A DNA stretch of 64,000 nucleotides from Microvirga massiliensis (lineage in GTDB: Bacteria > Pseudomonadota > Alphaproteobacteria > Rhizobiales > Beijerinckiaceae): assembly GCF_001006805.1 (NCBI RefSeq), contig NZ_LN811352.1, forward strand, positions 243,691 to 307,690, given 5' to 3'. Below the pieces are notes generated by a model. It was not told where the DNA came from and ran no database searches. It saw only the letters and a program-made list of their open reading frames with translations. The stretch's first letter is position 1. The number at the start of each line of letters is the position of its first letter. The translations under genes were made by a program, and so were the position numbers. This document shows, piece after piece, positions 1 to 9,175 of this stretch.

Positions 1-261
1 ACGTAGAAGATTTGTCGCCATCGCGCCAAATCGGATTGGAGCCTCTCCTGCAGGATCGAACGCGTCAGGACCTGGCTCCGGATCACCTGTCGAGCGGCCG
101 CTCTTCTTCGCGGAGGCCAGAGTCGAGGGCTCGTAACCTCGGTCCCTCATCTCTTCCTCATATCCCTCCCGTATCGTGAAGTCGGACTCACCGCCGCTTG
201 GTGCGGCGGACAGAGCGTCTGTCACTCTCTGCTCTTCCCGATCATGACGGGCCTTCGCGTT
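1..261. other. Left-edge stretch, possible partial gene
   Basis: No gene can be called with certainty. More than one frame stays open to the window edge. On the minus strand, a frame below about position 95 reads like a helical peptide (translation includes the run RSQVLTRSILQERL) with high GC at third codon positions. It may be the start of another member of the polysaccharide operon, but there is no good start codon or ribosome-binding site. It lies downstream of the GNAT gene. Confidence 0.25.
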
Positions 262-1191
262 CTACCTCTCGGGTGGGCGGAGGAAGCGCGCCTGACTCGG
301 CTGATCGGCGGCGCCCCAGCGATATTTGTAAGCCTCCTGGCCGCGCAGAAAGTCGAAGACACGCGCTCCTTCGCGCTCGGCCTCGCAGATGGCGTGCCCG
401 ATCAGAATGGTTCCCAATCCAAGCTGTTCCAGGTCCGGATCGAAGCCGCCGATGTAATAGAAAACCTTATGCTTCGAGCACAGGACGTAGAGACCTCCGA
501 CGATCCGTTCGCGGAACCTGAGCACGTAGAGGCGCGAGAGCCCGGCGGCCTCGAGTGCCGGCAGAGCGTCTCGGTGCCAGGCCAGGACTCGTGGATCGGA
601 AAGTACGCCCGGTTGCCCCCGCTCGCGCCAGCGCCGCGTATGCAACTCCACGATCTCGTCGAAGACGATCGGCGAGGCTCGCTCCGGCTCGGAAACTCCT
701 GCACGAGCGGCACGGCGGCGATAGTAGCGCAGGTTCTCGTCGATGTTGCGCGGCAGCCGTGTCGGAAGGGGCAGAGCGACACACGTTTCACTCGGCCCCC
801 GTCGCTCGGTCCAGCCGTCGGGTAAAGGAGCCGCGAGCAGCGGCGACGTCGCGGGGAGCTGGACGAGATCAACCGCATCCGTGAGCTGCCCCAGAGCATC
901 CGTCAGTTCGGCCTGATCGAGATCAGGATCGAAAATGCCGTCGAGCCAGTCGGTTGTTCCGGTCCCCCACGGGAGCAACCGGCCTTCGTAGCGGAACAGG
1001 GGAAGCAGCCCCAAGAGCTTCTGCCCACGCGCGATCGTCAGGACTCGGTTCTCTCCTTCGCTGAAATATGCACGCCACGGGAAGAGCCAGGCAGGGCTCT
1101 GGAACGCGGTCGCAGCAGCGTCGCGGTTCCACAGATCCCACCACTTGTCCTCCAGCCCGGCGACATCGGAATGAATCTCCGTTCTCGTCAT
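262..1191 (-). CDS. BioF2/CelD-like GNAT-fold acetyltransferase
   Basis: A 309-residue protein of the BioF2/FemAB-like GNAT group, often found in surface-polysaccharide loci. The visible motif is the C-terminal half: an LYVLRF-type strand, GGLYVL, then YYIGGFDPDLEQLGLGTIL (acyl-CoA loop) and the FDFLRGQEAYKYRWGA tail characteristic of this family. The start was chosen at 1191 because its ATG overlaps the stop of the upstream glycosyltransferase (ATGA), implying translational coupling. The frame is open further upstream, but that part is antisense-like and overlaps the glycosyltransferase. Likely role: transfer of an acyl group to a polysaccharide or lipid precursor. The substrate is unknown. 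Confidence 0.85.
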   Translation of the reverse strand: MTRTEIHSDVAGLEDKWWDLWNRDAAATAFQSPAWLFPWRAYFSEGENRVLTIARGQKLLGLLPLFRYEGRLLPWGTGTTDWLDGIFDPDLDQAELTDALGQLTDAVDLVQLPATSPLLAAPLPDGWTERRGPSETCVALPLPTRLPRNIDENLRYYRRRAARAGVSEPERASPIVFDEIVELHTRRWRERGQPGVLSDPRVLAWHRDALPALEAAGLSRLYVLRFRERIVGGLYVLCSKHKVFYYIGGFDPDLEQLGLGTILIGHAICEAEREGARVFDFLRGQEAYKYRWGAADQPSQARFLRPPER

Positions 1192-2219
1192 GTGGCCAGC
1201 GATCGATAGAGACGGAGATATTCGTCGACCATTTGCCGGATGGAAAACCGCTCGCGGGCAACTTTGCGGCAACGTTCGGGGCAAACGTTGCCCGCAGCCT
1301 CGATCGCATCGGACATCTCCCGGGCATCGCGGACCAGGAAACCTGTCCGTCCGTGCTCGACGATATCCGCCAAAGCCCCATTCGGCAGTGCGATGACGGG
1401 CGTGCCGGAGGCGAGCGCCTCCATGGCCACCAAAGAACTCGTCTCTTCCACTAGGCTGGGAATAAGAAGCGCACGTGTGGCGGCGAGAAGGCGCCGCTTT
1501 CGAGCGAAGCCGACCGGCCCCAGGAAGCGCCGGTGCCGGTCGAGCCTGGGTTCGATCTCCTCGTGGAAATACCGGTGGTGCTCGCCATAGGGATAGACTT
1601 GGCCGGCGATCAGCAGTGGGCGTCGCCCATGGTGAGCGGCATCCAGCGCGACATGATAGCCCTTCTCCGGGCAGATTCGGCCAAGAGCGAGCGCGAAGGT
1701 CCGCTTGGCATGCCGCGCTCGGGCGAATTCTTCCACCGAAACGCCGTTCTCGATCGGAGGCAGAAGGACGGCCGAGGGAGGACACATCCGGTGCTGTGAC
1801 GGAGAAACGCAATGCAACCAGGTGCTCGACCTGTTCGGCGAAAGCGCCTCTCGCGGGTACCATGACGGTGGCAGATGCAAGGTGACGAGGACGGGCACTC
1901 CCGGCGCTGGCAGATATGCCCAGAAGTCGATGCCGTGCAGGTGAACGAGATCGATCCTGTTCCGCGTGAGCGCGTGGGTGATCGCCTCCCGGTGCTTCGC
2001 ATGGACCCGCTGTCGCGCAGCCGCGTCGATGAGCCCATCCGATGCCGGTACCGGGATCAGCCTGCCGGCCACCTGCGAGCCTTCGCAGGCGATGACGAGC
2101 GACTCGTGCCCGGCCATGACCAATGCGCGGTCAAGGGAACTGAGAATCTGCTCCGCACCGCCCACTGCATCCGGGCTTACGGGAGCAGATGGGAAAGCAA
2201 CACTGAGGACCCTCAGCAC
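1188..2219 (-). CDS. GT4-family glycosyltransferase
   Basis: A 343-residue GT-B fold glycosyltransferase. The N-terminal domain carries the glycine loop VGGAEQILSSL and the HLHGIDFW segment. The C-terminal nucleotide-sugar domain has LGRICPEKGYHVALDAA, and the GT4 E-x7-E region is in LIPSLVEETSSLVAMEALA with GTPVIAL. It starts with GTG and overlaps the PIG-L deacetylase stop by 7 bp and the GNAT start by 4 bp, so the three genes form one translationally coupled operon. Inferred role: cytoplasmic transfer of a sugar in exopolysaccharide or lipid-linked glycan synthesis. Donor and acceptor cannot be read from sequence. Confidence 0.92.
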   Translation of the reverse strand: MLRVLSVAFPSAPVSPDAVGGAEQILSSLDRALVMAGHESLVIACEGSQVAGRLIPVPASDGLIDAAARQRVHAKHREAITHALTRNRIDLVHLHGIDFWAYLPAPGVPVLVTLHLPPSWYPREALSPNRSSTWLHCVSPSQHRMCPPSAVLLPPIENGVSVEEFARARHAKRTFALALGRICPEKGYHVALDAAHHGRRPLLIAGQVYPYGEHHRYFHEEIEPRLDRHRRFLGPVGFARKRRLLAATRALLIPSLVEETSSLVAMEALASGTPVIALPNGALADIVEHGRTGFLVRDAREMSDAIEAAGNVCPERCRKVARERFSIRQMVDEYLRLYRSLAT

Positions 2220-3049
2220 GGTCCGAGTCCAAGAGTTTTCAGGGCCTCTCCGGCGATCAAGAACCAGTGCTCCGAGCGCATGCCCCAGTTGAACATGTCG
2301 TAATACGCGCCGCTGCCGTGGGGCGGTGCCGTGAAGTCATAGGTCGGCGCCGGACGGAACCGCTCGACATCGGTGCGGAACGGGGCAAGAACCCGGGCTT
2401 GGCTTCGATATGTTGCGAGCATCCGACGTTTGAGCGTTCGGGTGGTCCCGTCCAGGTCGCGCACTTCGCCCGGGTCGCCTCCCGGTGCGAAGAGACCTGC
2501 AATGAGCTCTCCGCTCGGCCCGCGATGGTAGGACGTGAACTCCACCAAGCGTGGAGGAGCCCCGCCATTCCGCCCGTTCAGAGCGACGGCCGCGTGCACC
2601 GCGAGGGCCACCGCGTCGTGATCGGGGTGCCCCATCTCGAAAGGATGGGTGAGCACGAGGCCGACTTCGTGCTCGCGCAGCCACCGGGCCAGGCGCAGCG
2701 CGATAGCTTCAATATTTGCCGAGGCCTGCTGATCCTGAACGTGAAAGCATTCCAGCCGCTCGGCCGAGATCCCCGCAAGGGCCATGCTCGAGACGAGCTC
2801 TGCCCGGCGCAGGGCGGCGTATTCGTCGCGATGGGAGCAGTTGGCCGCCTTCCAATCGGCCTCGTCGGCGGGAGCCCCGTCAGTGACGGTCAGGACAAGA
2901 ACATCCTCCATTCTAGGGAGATGCCCACCGGCGCCGATCGTCTCGTCGTCTGGATGAGCGGCGATGACCGCGATCCGCTCTCCCGACCTCTGAAGAAGCA
3001 ACGAACGCTCCGGTGCGCCGCGAACGCCGTCCCGCACCTGATCCTCCAT
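2213..3049 (-). CDS. PIG-L family deacetylase
   Basis: A 278-residue LmbE/PIG-L zinc-dependent N-acetylglucosamine deacetylase-like protein. The zinc motif is AAHPDDETIGAGG near the N-terminus, and the third ligand lies in the distal LTHPFEMGHPDHDAVALAVH (HPDH). Family members remove the acetyl group from N-acetylglucosaminyl conjugates. It is first gene of the PIG-L-GT4-GNAT operon, a combination common in alphaproteobacterial surface-glycan loci. Start choice: ATG at 3049, preceded by GGGAG at short spacing. A GTG at 3100 in the same frame has no visible ribosome-binding site but cannot be excluded. Confidence 0.9.
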   Translation of the reverse strand: MEDQVRDGVRGAPERSLLLQRSGERIAVIAAHPDDETIGAGGHLPRMEDVLVLTVTDGAPADEADWKAANCSHRDEYAALRRAELVSSMALAGISAERLECFHVQDQQASANIEAIALRLARWLREHEVGLVLTHPFEMGHPDHDAVALAVHAAVALNGRNGGAPPRLVEFTSYHRGPSGELIAGLFAPGGDPGEVRDLDGTTRTLKRRMLATYRSQARVLAPFRTDVERFRPAPTYDFTAPPHGSGAYYDMFNWGMRSEHWFLIAGEALKTLGLGPC

Positions 3050-3318
3050 CAACTCCCGGCCTCTGACATTGGCCCGAACGGTAATCGTGCCCGAATGCAC
3101 CCAATCTCACGAGTGTTCCGAGTTCGCCGAGAGACTGGATGCATATTCGAGTTAGTACCCTGCTCCGGTTAGAAGCGAATACATGGGATACACACGTTTC
3201 GGCGGAGTACCCGAGCCCCATGTTTCTGCGAGGCCACCGGATTTGTGCCAAACGGCGCAACCGTAATCATGCGCGGATTTCGTCATGCTTCACACCGCTC
3301 CGCTCGATTATGCAATCG

Positions 3319-3621
3319 CTATCGAGCAGCTTTGTGGTCCCCATGCTCGCGCTTTTCGGCCGTGTCGCGCCCGACGATTTTGCTGAACATTCCATCGGGC
3401 TCATACAGGAGCGCCAATTTCCGTTTGTCGAATTCCTTGAAGAATTCATCCCAGGAAATCTCGACCAGATTGTCGTGCTCGGATTGCGGCGCCTTTGGGA
3501 ACATCACCCTGATGATGCCGACATCGCCCTTCTGATGGGTTCGTTCGACTGCAGCCGGCTTTCCGCCGTGCTTCTCAGCCCATTTCCGGATGGTGTCATG
3601 ATCCGTGGTCGTCTCAGCCAT
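3319..3621 (-). CDS. Small conserved protein of unknown function
   Basis: A 100-residue charged soluble protein starting MAETTTDHDTIRKWAEKHGG, with a conserved-looking ISWDEFFKEFDKRKLALLYE segment near the C-terminus. The same pattern occurs in small rhizobial proteins that are sometimes mislabelled as glucan branching enzymes; no enzymatic motif is visible. The ATG at 3621 was chosen because GGAGG lies 6-7 bases upstream; a TTG four codons earlier is part of that region. It stands alone, with 270 bp to the PIG-L gene and more than 400 bp to the Nudix gene. Function unknown. Confidence 0.8.
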   Translation of the reverse strand: MAETTTDHDTIRKWAEKHGGKPAAVERTHQKGDVGIIRVMFPKAPQSEHDNLVEISWDEFFKEFDKRKLALLYEPDGMFSKIVGRDTAEKREHGDHKAAR

Positions 3622-4058
3622 CGCGACCTCCAATGCCAGAACCAGATTTGGCAGGACTTACAATCGGCCCGAGCGAGTCATTCAACCTGAGGGCCGACGA
3701 CAGGTTCCATCCGGCGAGCGCGAAGGTGACTGACCCGGAAGATTAGGGGCCGCTGAGCCGGGCCGAGGCGAGCGACCCGGGGGCGTTCTCCGGGTCGAGT
3801 TTGGGCGCTTCCTGCGCAGTATGGCTCCTTCCACGCTGCGGCTTCACGTCGACGGTCCGTAAGCGCCCTCCGACAACTCGGTTCCGATTCCTGTGACTGG
3901 CTCCCTAGCCAAGGTCGTCAAGCCCAAGACGATCCACGTATTCCATCCTTACGGCCCGAAAGCGAAGTGCTTCATCCTGAGGCCTCAGCCTGGATTGCTT
4001 CTCTCCACTCACGATAACAGCGAGAACGTAAAGTCGAAGCCTACAGAGTCACGCCCGA
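3622..4058. other. Intergenic stretch, no recognised gene
   Basis: It separates the 100-residue protein gene from the Nudix gene, so it includes the promoter of the former and the 3' end of the latter. Short open frames here lack ribosome-binding sites and coding-like composition. Nothing else was recognised. Confidence 0.5.
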
Positions 4059-4538
4059 TCAGCCCTCACCCTCTGCCGTCACTAGCTGCTCGCCGAACGT
4101 CCTGATCAGATCCCGCAGTTCCGGCTCATCGACGGCCTCGACGGCTTCCTCCCTGCTGAACCACCGGAGCGTGCGTTGTCCCTTCTCGGGCCAGTCCTTG
4201 CGCTGACTCTTCACCGCGAGGGGAAAGACATCCACGCGGCATGGCACGGCCGTCCCTCCCTTCAGCCGCTTTTGATAATCGTAGGATCCCAAGGGCTCCC
4301 GGCCCACCTTGCCAACGAGGCCTGCCTCCTCCAGGGCCTCCCGCGCGGCCGATGCGTGAGGCTTCTTGCCCTTCATGGGCCAGCCCTTCGGAATGACCCA
4401 GCGCTTCGTTTCGCGGGAGGTCAGGAGCATGAACTCGACCTCGCCTCCCGCCTTCCTACGGTAGGGTAGACAGGCGTACTGCAACCGGACCTTGAAGGAT
4501 TTCTCACTGGAAGCAGCCATCCGTACTACTGTACCCAT
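4059..4538 (-). CDS. Nudix hydrolase
   Basis: A 159-residue Nudix-fold hydrolase. The Nudix helix is GWPMKGKKPHASAAREALEE followed by AGL: the catalytic REALEE part is intact, while the glutamate usual at the seventh position of the box is lysine. The preceding RWVIPKG and the PCRVDVFPL strand match the subgroup related to diphosphoinositol-polyphosphate hydrolases that is common in rhizobia. Likely reaction: hydrolysis of a nucleoside diphosphate linked to another moiety; the substrate is unknown. It runs in the same direction as the PiT gene about 30 bp upstream and may be cotranscribed with it. Confidence 0.9.
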   Translation of the reverse strand: MGTVVRMAASSEKSFKVRLQYACLPYRRKAGGEVEFMLLTSRETKRWVIPKGWPMKGKKPHASAAREALEEAGLVGKVGREPLGSYDYQKRLKGGTAVPCRVDVFPLAVKSQRKDWPEKGQRTLRWFSREEAVEAVDEPELRDLIRTFGEQLVTAEGEG

Positions 4539-4570
4539 TCTAGATCGGCCCGATGATGGTCATGGGAGTC

Positions 4571-5590
4571 TCAGGAAAAAGCTCCCGCGAGAGCATAGAA
4601 CACGGCGCCGATGAAAGCCGTGGCCGGGAGCGTGACGACCCAGGCCACCACGATGCGGCTCGCGACCTTCCACCGTACGGCCGAGGCCCGGCGTGCCGCC
4701 CCCACACCGACGATCGCACCCGTGATCGTGTGAGTCGTCGAAACCGGGACGCCAAGCCCGGTTGCCATGAACAAGGTGATTGCGCCACCGGTCTCCGCAC
4801 AGAAACCTTGCATGGGCGTCAGGCGGGTAATCTTGGATCCCATCGTATGCACGATCCGCCACCCGCCGAAGAGGGTACCCAGCGCCATCGCGAGTTGGCA
4901 GGTGATCACGACCCAGAACGGGACGTAGAATTCGCTCCCGAGCATGCCTTGCGAGTAGAGCAGAACCGCAATGATACCCATCGTCTTTTGGGCATCGTTG
5001 CCGCCATGTCCCAGCGAATAGAGCGAGGCGGACACGAATTGGAGCGAACGGAAGAGGGTATCGACCGCGTAGGGTGTGGACTTGAGGAATAGCCATGACA
5101 CGATAAAGACCAGCACGAGCGCCAGAACAAAGCCGGTCAAAGGCGACAGCACGATCGCAGCTGTAGTCTTCCCCAGGCCGGACCAGACGATTGAGTCCAG
5201 TCCGGCCTTCGCCACCCCTGCTCCGACGAGCCCGCCGATCAATGCATGCGAACTGCTCGAGGGAATGCCGGCCCACCACGTGATGACATTCCACGAGATG
5301 GCGCCCATCAATGCACCGAAGATGACACGATGGTCGACGAGATCGGGTGCAACGATGCCCGTACCGATGGTCTGAGCGACGTGAAGACCGAAGAATAGAA
5401 ACGCGATGAAATTGAAGAAGGCCGCCCATCCTACCGCATATTGCGGTCGCAGCACGCGAGTCGAGACGATCGTCGCGATCGAATTCGCTGCATCATGCAA
5501 GCCGTTGAGGAAGTCGAACAGAAGGGCTACTGCGATCAGGCCGAGGAGCAGAGGAAATGTCAGGGCGGCATCCATCAGCGTGCGTCCCAT
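4571..5590 (-). CDS. pit: Low-affinity inorganic phosphate transporter (PiT family)
   Basis: A 339-residue inner-membrane transporter with about ten hydrophobic segments. Both halves of the PiT signature are present: FNGLHDAANSIATIV near residue 27 and SLGHGGNDAQKTMGII near residue 190. The family carries phosphate (as metal phosphate) driven by H+ or Na+. It starts 5 bp after the stop of the DUF47 gene, so the two are one operon; this DUF47-PiT arrangement is widespread, and DUF47 proteins are thought to modulate the transporter. No Pho box was identified upstream. Confidence 0.95.
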   Translation of the reverse strand: MGRTLMDAALTFPLLLGLIAVALLFDFLNGLHDAANSIATIVSTRVLRPQYAVGWAAFFNFIAFLFFGLHVAQTIGTGIVAPDLVDHRVIFGALMGAISWNVITWWAGIPSSSSHALIGGLVGAGVAKAGLDSIVWSGLGKTTAAIVLSPLTGFVLALVLVFIVSWLFLKSTPYAVDTLFRSLQFVSASLYSLGHGGNDAQKTMGIIAVLLYSQGMLGSEFYVPFWVVITCQLAMALGTLFGGWRIVHTMGSKITRLTPMQGFCAETGGAITLFMATGLGVPVSTTHTITGAIVGVGAARRASAVRWKVASRIVVAWVVTLPATAFIGAVFYALAGAFS

Positions 5591-5595
5591 GCTCT

Positions 5596-6240
5596 CTACA
5601 CGTTCTCGATCACGATGCCGTGGACCTCATTCGCAACGTCCTCGAGCCGGTCCATCACTCGCTCGAGCCGGCTATAGAGCTCGGTACCGACGATATAGGC
5701 CATCGGGTCATTGTGGCGGTGCGCGTGAAAGAGCTTTCGTAATCCCTCGTCGTGAATATCGTCGGCGCGCCCCTCGATATGGGTGATCTCGTCCGTCAGG
5801 ATTCCAAGGCGCGCGGCCTGCTTGTTGATCGAGGCGAGCAGCGGGACCGCCTCGGCCATCAGGCGAGCGGCCTGTACTATGAGATCGCCCATCTCTCGCA
5901 TTTCCGGCTCGAACGATCGCACCTCGAACAGCATGATCGTCTTTGCGGTCTGGTGCATCTGGTCGATGGCATCGTCCATCGCGTTGATAAGGTCCTTGAT
6001 GTCTCCTCGATCGAATGGCGTGATGAACGTACGCCGCACCGCGAGCAGGACCTCATGGGTGATCTCGTCCGCTTCGTTCTCTCTGGCCTTGATCACCTGA
6101 CAGTAATGCGGAACCTCGTCACCGCCGTCGAGCAGGCTCCTGAGCGCTTCGGCGCCCGCAACGACTATCTGCGCGTGGTTGTTGAAATGGGTGAAGAAGC
6201 GCTCCTCTTTCGGCAGGAACGCTCGAAACCAGGCGACCAT
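5596..6240 (-). CDS. DUF47 (PhoU-like) family protein
   Basis: A 214-residue soluble, mostly helical protein. It begins MVAWFRAFLPKEERFFTHF and carries the family pattern of E/D-rich metal-contact helices (ENEADEITHEVLL, DRGDIKDLINAMDDAIDQM, HIEGRADDIHDEGLRKLF). The start at 6240 is favoured by GAGG six bases upstream; an in-frame ATG at 6276 lacks a ribosome-binding site. It is PhoU-like in fold and is the accessory partner of the PiT transporter encoded immediately downstream. Confidence 0.93.
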   Translation of the reverse strand: MVAWFRAFLPKEERFFTHFNNHAQIVVAGAEALRSLLDGGDEVPHYCQVIKARENEADEITHEVLLAVRRTFITPFDRGDIKDLINAMDDAIDQMHQTAKTIMLFEVRSFEPEMREMGDLIVQAARLMAEAVPLLASINKQAARLGILTDEITHIEGRADDIHDEGLRKLFHAHRHNDPMAYIVGTELYSRLERVMDRLEDVANEVHGIVIENV

Positions 6241-6276
6241 GAGCAGCCTCGACGGGTGGTGATGGGCTGTCGTCAT

Positions 6277-6690
6277 ACATGACAGCCTGGCGCATTCCTA
6301 CCACCCTGTCGGCTTCAAAGCCCTCTCCTCCGACAGCCAATCGCTCGGGCAGCCGACCCAATGGGCCATGGACAAGTCCCACCCGGACCGGGCCGCCCTC
6401 GGAGAACCGGCCCTGGAAGAAGGGGCAAGGGCAATCACACCGCGAGGCTTACTCCAGAAGGCCCGCGGGACCGACTCGTCCCGATCGTGACATCTGACCC
6501 GGCTCATGGATCGCCTCCGGCAAACGCCCCTCTCCGCGCCGGAGTGGCCCGACAGTCAAGCCGGGCGACCAAGGACCTCCCTGCCTCGGAGCCGAAAACG
6601 GGCCGCGATCCGCATCGCCAGCGCTGTCCGGAATGGCAAGTCCTTGCGGTTCCCTGCCATCAGCACCTGCGGGCCGATCCGTCGCGCAGC
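6277..6690. other. Intergenic stretch, no recognised gene
   Basis: It lies between the DUF47 gene start and the end of the DUF6494 gene and presumably holds the promoter of the DUF47-PiT operon. Short frames here lack ribosome-binding sites and known motifs. Confidence 0.45.
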
Positions 6691-6882
6691 TCAGCCCACG
6701 TCGATCGTGCGCTCGACGACATGCTCGAGAGGCGCGTTCTCGGCAACCAGAGTCATGCGGAGCTTGAGCTTGCCGTCCTGAACTTTTCCGTCCCGAACGA
6801 CACGTTCGATCTCACGTTGCGAGGTGACGCCGACCTCTTTGAGAAACTTCCGAAGCTCGATGTTGAAGCGATCCTCATCCAT
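6691..6882 (-). CDS. DUF6494 family small protein
   Basis: A 63-residue protein beginning MDEDRFNIELRKFLKEVGVT and followed by SQREIERVVRD, which is the recognisable DUF6494 pattern seen in many Proteobacteria. GGAGG lies 6-7 bases upstream of the ATG. It has no membrane segment or catalytic motif and its function is unknown. It stands alone in the intergenic region between the phosphate pair and the polysaccharide-modification pair. Confidence 0.85.
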   Translation of the reverse strand: MDEDRFNIELRKFLKEVGVTSQREIERVVRDGKVQDGKLKLRMTLVAENAPLEHVVERTIDVG

Positions 6883-7011
6883 TGCAGCCTCCGACTGAAG
6901 GGTCGACTCGCCGATTCGGGCATCAAGACCTCACCCTAGAGCATTGTGGCGATTGCTCAAGGAGCGTGCGCCGATGCCGACTGTGAACTGGATGCCGGCA
7001 GCCTACGTAGC

Positions 7012-7956
7012 TCAGGAAAGAGCCCCTTCAGGGATTCCTGGAATGGCTGCACTCCAGGGTGCGGCGGCTTCCGGTCGCTTCCTGCGCACGAGCATAAGTG
7101 CTCCCTCGCCCCGGAGATCATCCGGCACGACGAGGATGAATCGCTCCGCGAGAAGGTTGATGACCACAGCCGGTCGGTATCGCTCGATGAATTCCAGTTC
7201 CATGAGCGGCGAATGGACGGCCATCATCCGACCGAACGACTCCGCGAGGAATGGCTGAAGATGATACCCGTAGGAGTCCGAGCACAGGAGCCCTGTGGGA
7301 AGCGATGCATCCCTGCTCTCCCAGAGGGCGATATTGCCTCTGTTCGGGACACCGTTCGACCAGACCAATCGGGCTCGTGGCCGCTTTACGGAACAATGCG
7401 AATAGGCGCCCATGGCCTGCTCGAACAGTTTCGCTCCGAGGTCGCCCACTCCGGTTCTGTTGCTGAACTCGACATGATCCTCCGCGAGAATCGGAAGAAC
7501 GGCACCGAGCGCTTGCATCAAGGCCTGGTAGCCGACGAACGCGCCGAACGAGCTCCAATGAGAATCGGTTTGATGTCCGACCAAACCTCTCGATTTTGCC
7601 GCCTGAAGCTCAGCCAGGGGATACACCAACGGAATGCCGGATCGTGCCTGAAGATGATCGATCAGCTGATGTATCGGCCGCACCCGCGCCGGAACGAGGC
7701 TTTCCGGGAGATATTCGGGATAGATCGCATGAGTGTCTGGCGCGATCATCTTGACATAGGCGATCCTCCTGACCCGGCAGGAGGCGCGCATGTCCAGAGT
7801 ACGACGCCAGAGATCGAGAGATCCGGGTGCAAAGAGGCGCTCTCCGGCATGTTGCCGCACGACCGCATTGGAATCGTTGTGGAGGAACAACCACCCGGCC
7901 TTGCCATGGAGCACCTTGAGTTGGCCTCCGGCCAAAACCTGTTCCTGCTCAGCCAT
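7012..7956 (-). CDS. AlgX/AlgJ-like SGNH-hydrolase-fold polysaccharide acetylation protein
   Basis: A 314-residue protein with the features of the AlgX/AlgJ SGNH domain. TDSHWSSFGAFVGYQALMQA supplies the D-x-H catalytic pair, and LLCSDSYGYHLQPFLAESF supplies a serine in a GDS-like context. An early KAGWLFLHND strand matches the family start. Such proteins O-acetylate exopolysaccharides in the periplasm, but no clear signal peptide is visible here, so it may be membrane-tethered by partners or act in the cytoplasm. It overlaps the upstream GT61 gene by 8 bp, so both are one operon. A long antisense frame on the plus strand was discarded as a shadow. Confidence 0.82.
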   Translation of the reverse strand: MAEQEQVLAGGQLKVLHGKAGWLFLHNDSNAVVRQHAGERLFAPGSLDLWRRTLDMRASCRVRRIAYVKMIAPDTHAIYPEYLPESLVPARVRPIHQLIDHLQARSGIPLVYPLAELQAAKSRGLVGHQTDSHWSSFGAFVGYQALMQALGAVLPILAEDHVEFSNRTGVGDLGAKLFEQAMGAYSHCSVKRPRARLVWSNGVPNRGNIALWESRDASLPTGLLCSDSYGYHLQPFLAESFGRMMAVHSPLMELEFIERYRPAVVINLLAERFILVVPDDLRGEGALMLVRRKRPEAAAPWSAAIPGIPEGALS

Positions 7957-9091
7957 AAACCTGCCTCAAGCTCATCCGAAGCATCTGCGGATCGCAGCAG
8001 AAATCCTCATTCCCCTCGCCTCTCGTTGATGTATCGGACGAGGCTACGGGCGTCCCAATCACGGCGTGATAACGCTGATTGTGTCTCGCCGCGAGCATTC
8101 GGAAGGTTGGCCAAAGGCGTGACGGACTTACGATCTGCGTGATCGTCGCGTCTTCGGGCATGAAGATCATGTTCGAGAGCCCCGTACCGTGAACGGAGAG
8201 AAGATGTGATGCCTCGGCGAAGAGCTGCATCTGACCGCGAATGGGCATACTGTCGATTGCAAGAGTCTCGAAGCCGAATTCCTCGAGAATTGGAGAAATT
8301 TCATCTTCGTTCGCGAGGCGCCGCACCGATGCGTCGGATCGGCTGAGATAGATACGCCGCGCTCCCCCTCTGGGCGGCATGACTGGTTGGAGGGCCTCCC
8401 TGATGAGCTGGGAGCCGAAGCGCGGCCGGGTAAAATGGTCGCCCTGAAACGTGAAAGGCGATAGATAGACGAGCGTGTCAGCCTGCAGCCAGTGGCCCGT
8501 CAGCTCCGATGCTTCGACATCCAGGTCCTGCAGCAAGTCCCGTGCAAACGGCTGGCGCTGGCTCACCAGAATTTCGGGACGGTCGGGCGTCGTTATACGC
8601 CTCAGCAATCCGATCCGGGGCAGGATCGAGTTGATGAAATGAAAATACCCGATCTCGCCACCCTCACGGACGTGGACGGCCAAGGGCACTCTGATCAAGG
8701 CATCCGGCGCCGGAAGTCTCGATTCATAGACGCCGTCCGCACGCCGACTGATGCTCTGGGCGAACTGGCCCACGAAATTCTCGATCTGCCAGGGCGCGAC
8801 GCTCTCGTAGATCAGGCTTCCGTCCTTCCGGAACACCACACCTGACGGGCTGACGAAGACGTCTTTCAGAACGGCGGCAAATACACGGACGGAGGTCGCT
8901 CTGCGCGTCGTCTTGAACGCACGGCAGACCTGAAGATAATTGCGATCGCTCTCTCCGAATACGGAGTCGGCTGCCGGAACGAGCCAGGTCTCCGGTTCCG
9001 CGAATGTCCAGAGGAGATCGGACGCACCGAGCGCGGGCTGGAGTCCACGCTGGCCGGTCAATGAAGCGAGAGAGCGTGATGCTTCAGGCAT
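7949..9091 (-). CDS. GT61 (DUF563) family glycosyltransferase
   Basis: A 380-residue protein with the GT61 hallmarks in its C-terminal half: ARRIYLSRSDASVRRLANED, the FETLAIDSMPIRGQMQLFAE segment, and HLLSVHGTGLSNMIFMPEDA (the conserved HG-G-L-N-F loop). In bacteria such proteins take part in capsule or exopolysaccharide synthesis. It begins with ATG at 9091 and ends inside the AlgX-like gene. The pair suggests synthesis plus acetylation of one surface glycan. Donor sugar unknown. Confidence 0.88.
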   Translation of the reverse strand: MPEASRSLASLTGQRGLQPALGASDLLWTFAEPETWLVPAADSVFGESDRNYLQVCRAFKTTRRATSVRVFAAVLKDVFVSPSGVVFRKDGSLIYESVAPWQIENFVGQFAQSISRRADGVYESRLPAPDALIRVPLAVHVREGGEIGYFHFINSILPRIGLLRRITTPDRPEILVSQRQPFARDLLQDLDVEASELTGHWLQADTLVYLSPFTFQGDHFTRPRFGSQLIREALQPVMPPRGGARRIYLSRSDASVRRLANEDEISPILEEFGFETLAIDSMPIRGQMQLFAEASHLLSVHGTGLSNMIFMPEDATITQIVSPSRLWPTFRMLAARHNQRYHAVIGTPVASSDTSTRGEGNEDFCCDPQMLRMSLRQVYG

Positions 9092-9175
9092 GACTTCTCG
9101 CGCCGTTGAGCCAACATGTTCTGATCCACCAAAAGAGCCGCCGCAGATCTGAGGGTCATGAGAGAAGATTCGGAC

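Noticed and set aside
6946..8142. Long plus-strand open frame of about 398 codons
   Set aside because: It is antisense to the AlgX-like and GT61 genes, whose minus-strand products carry clear motifs; GC-rich shadows like this are expected.
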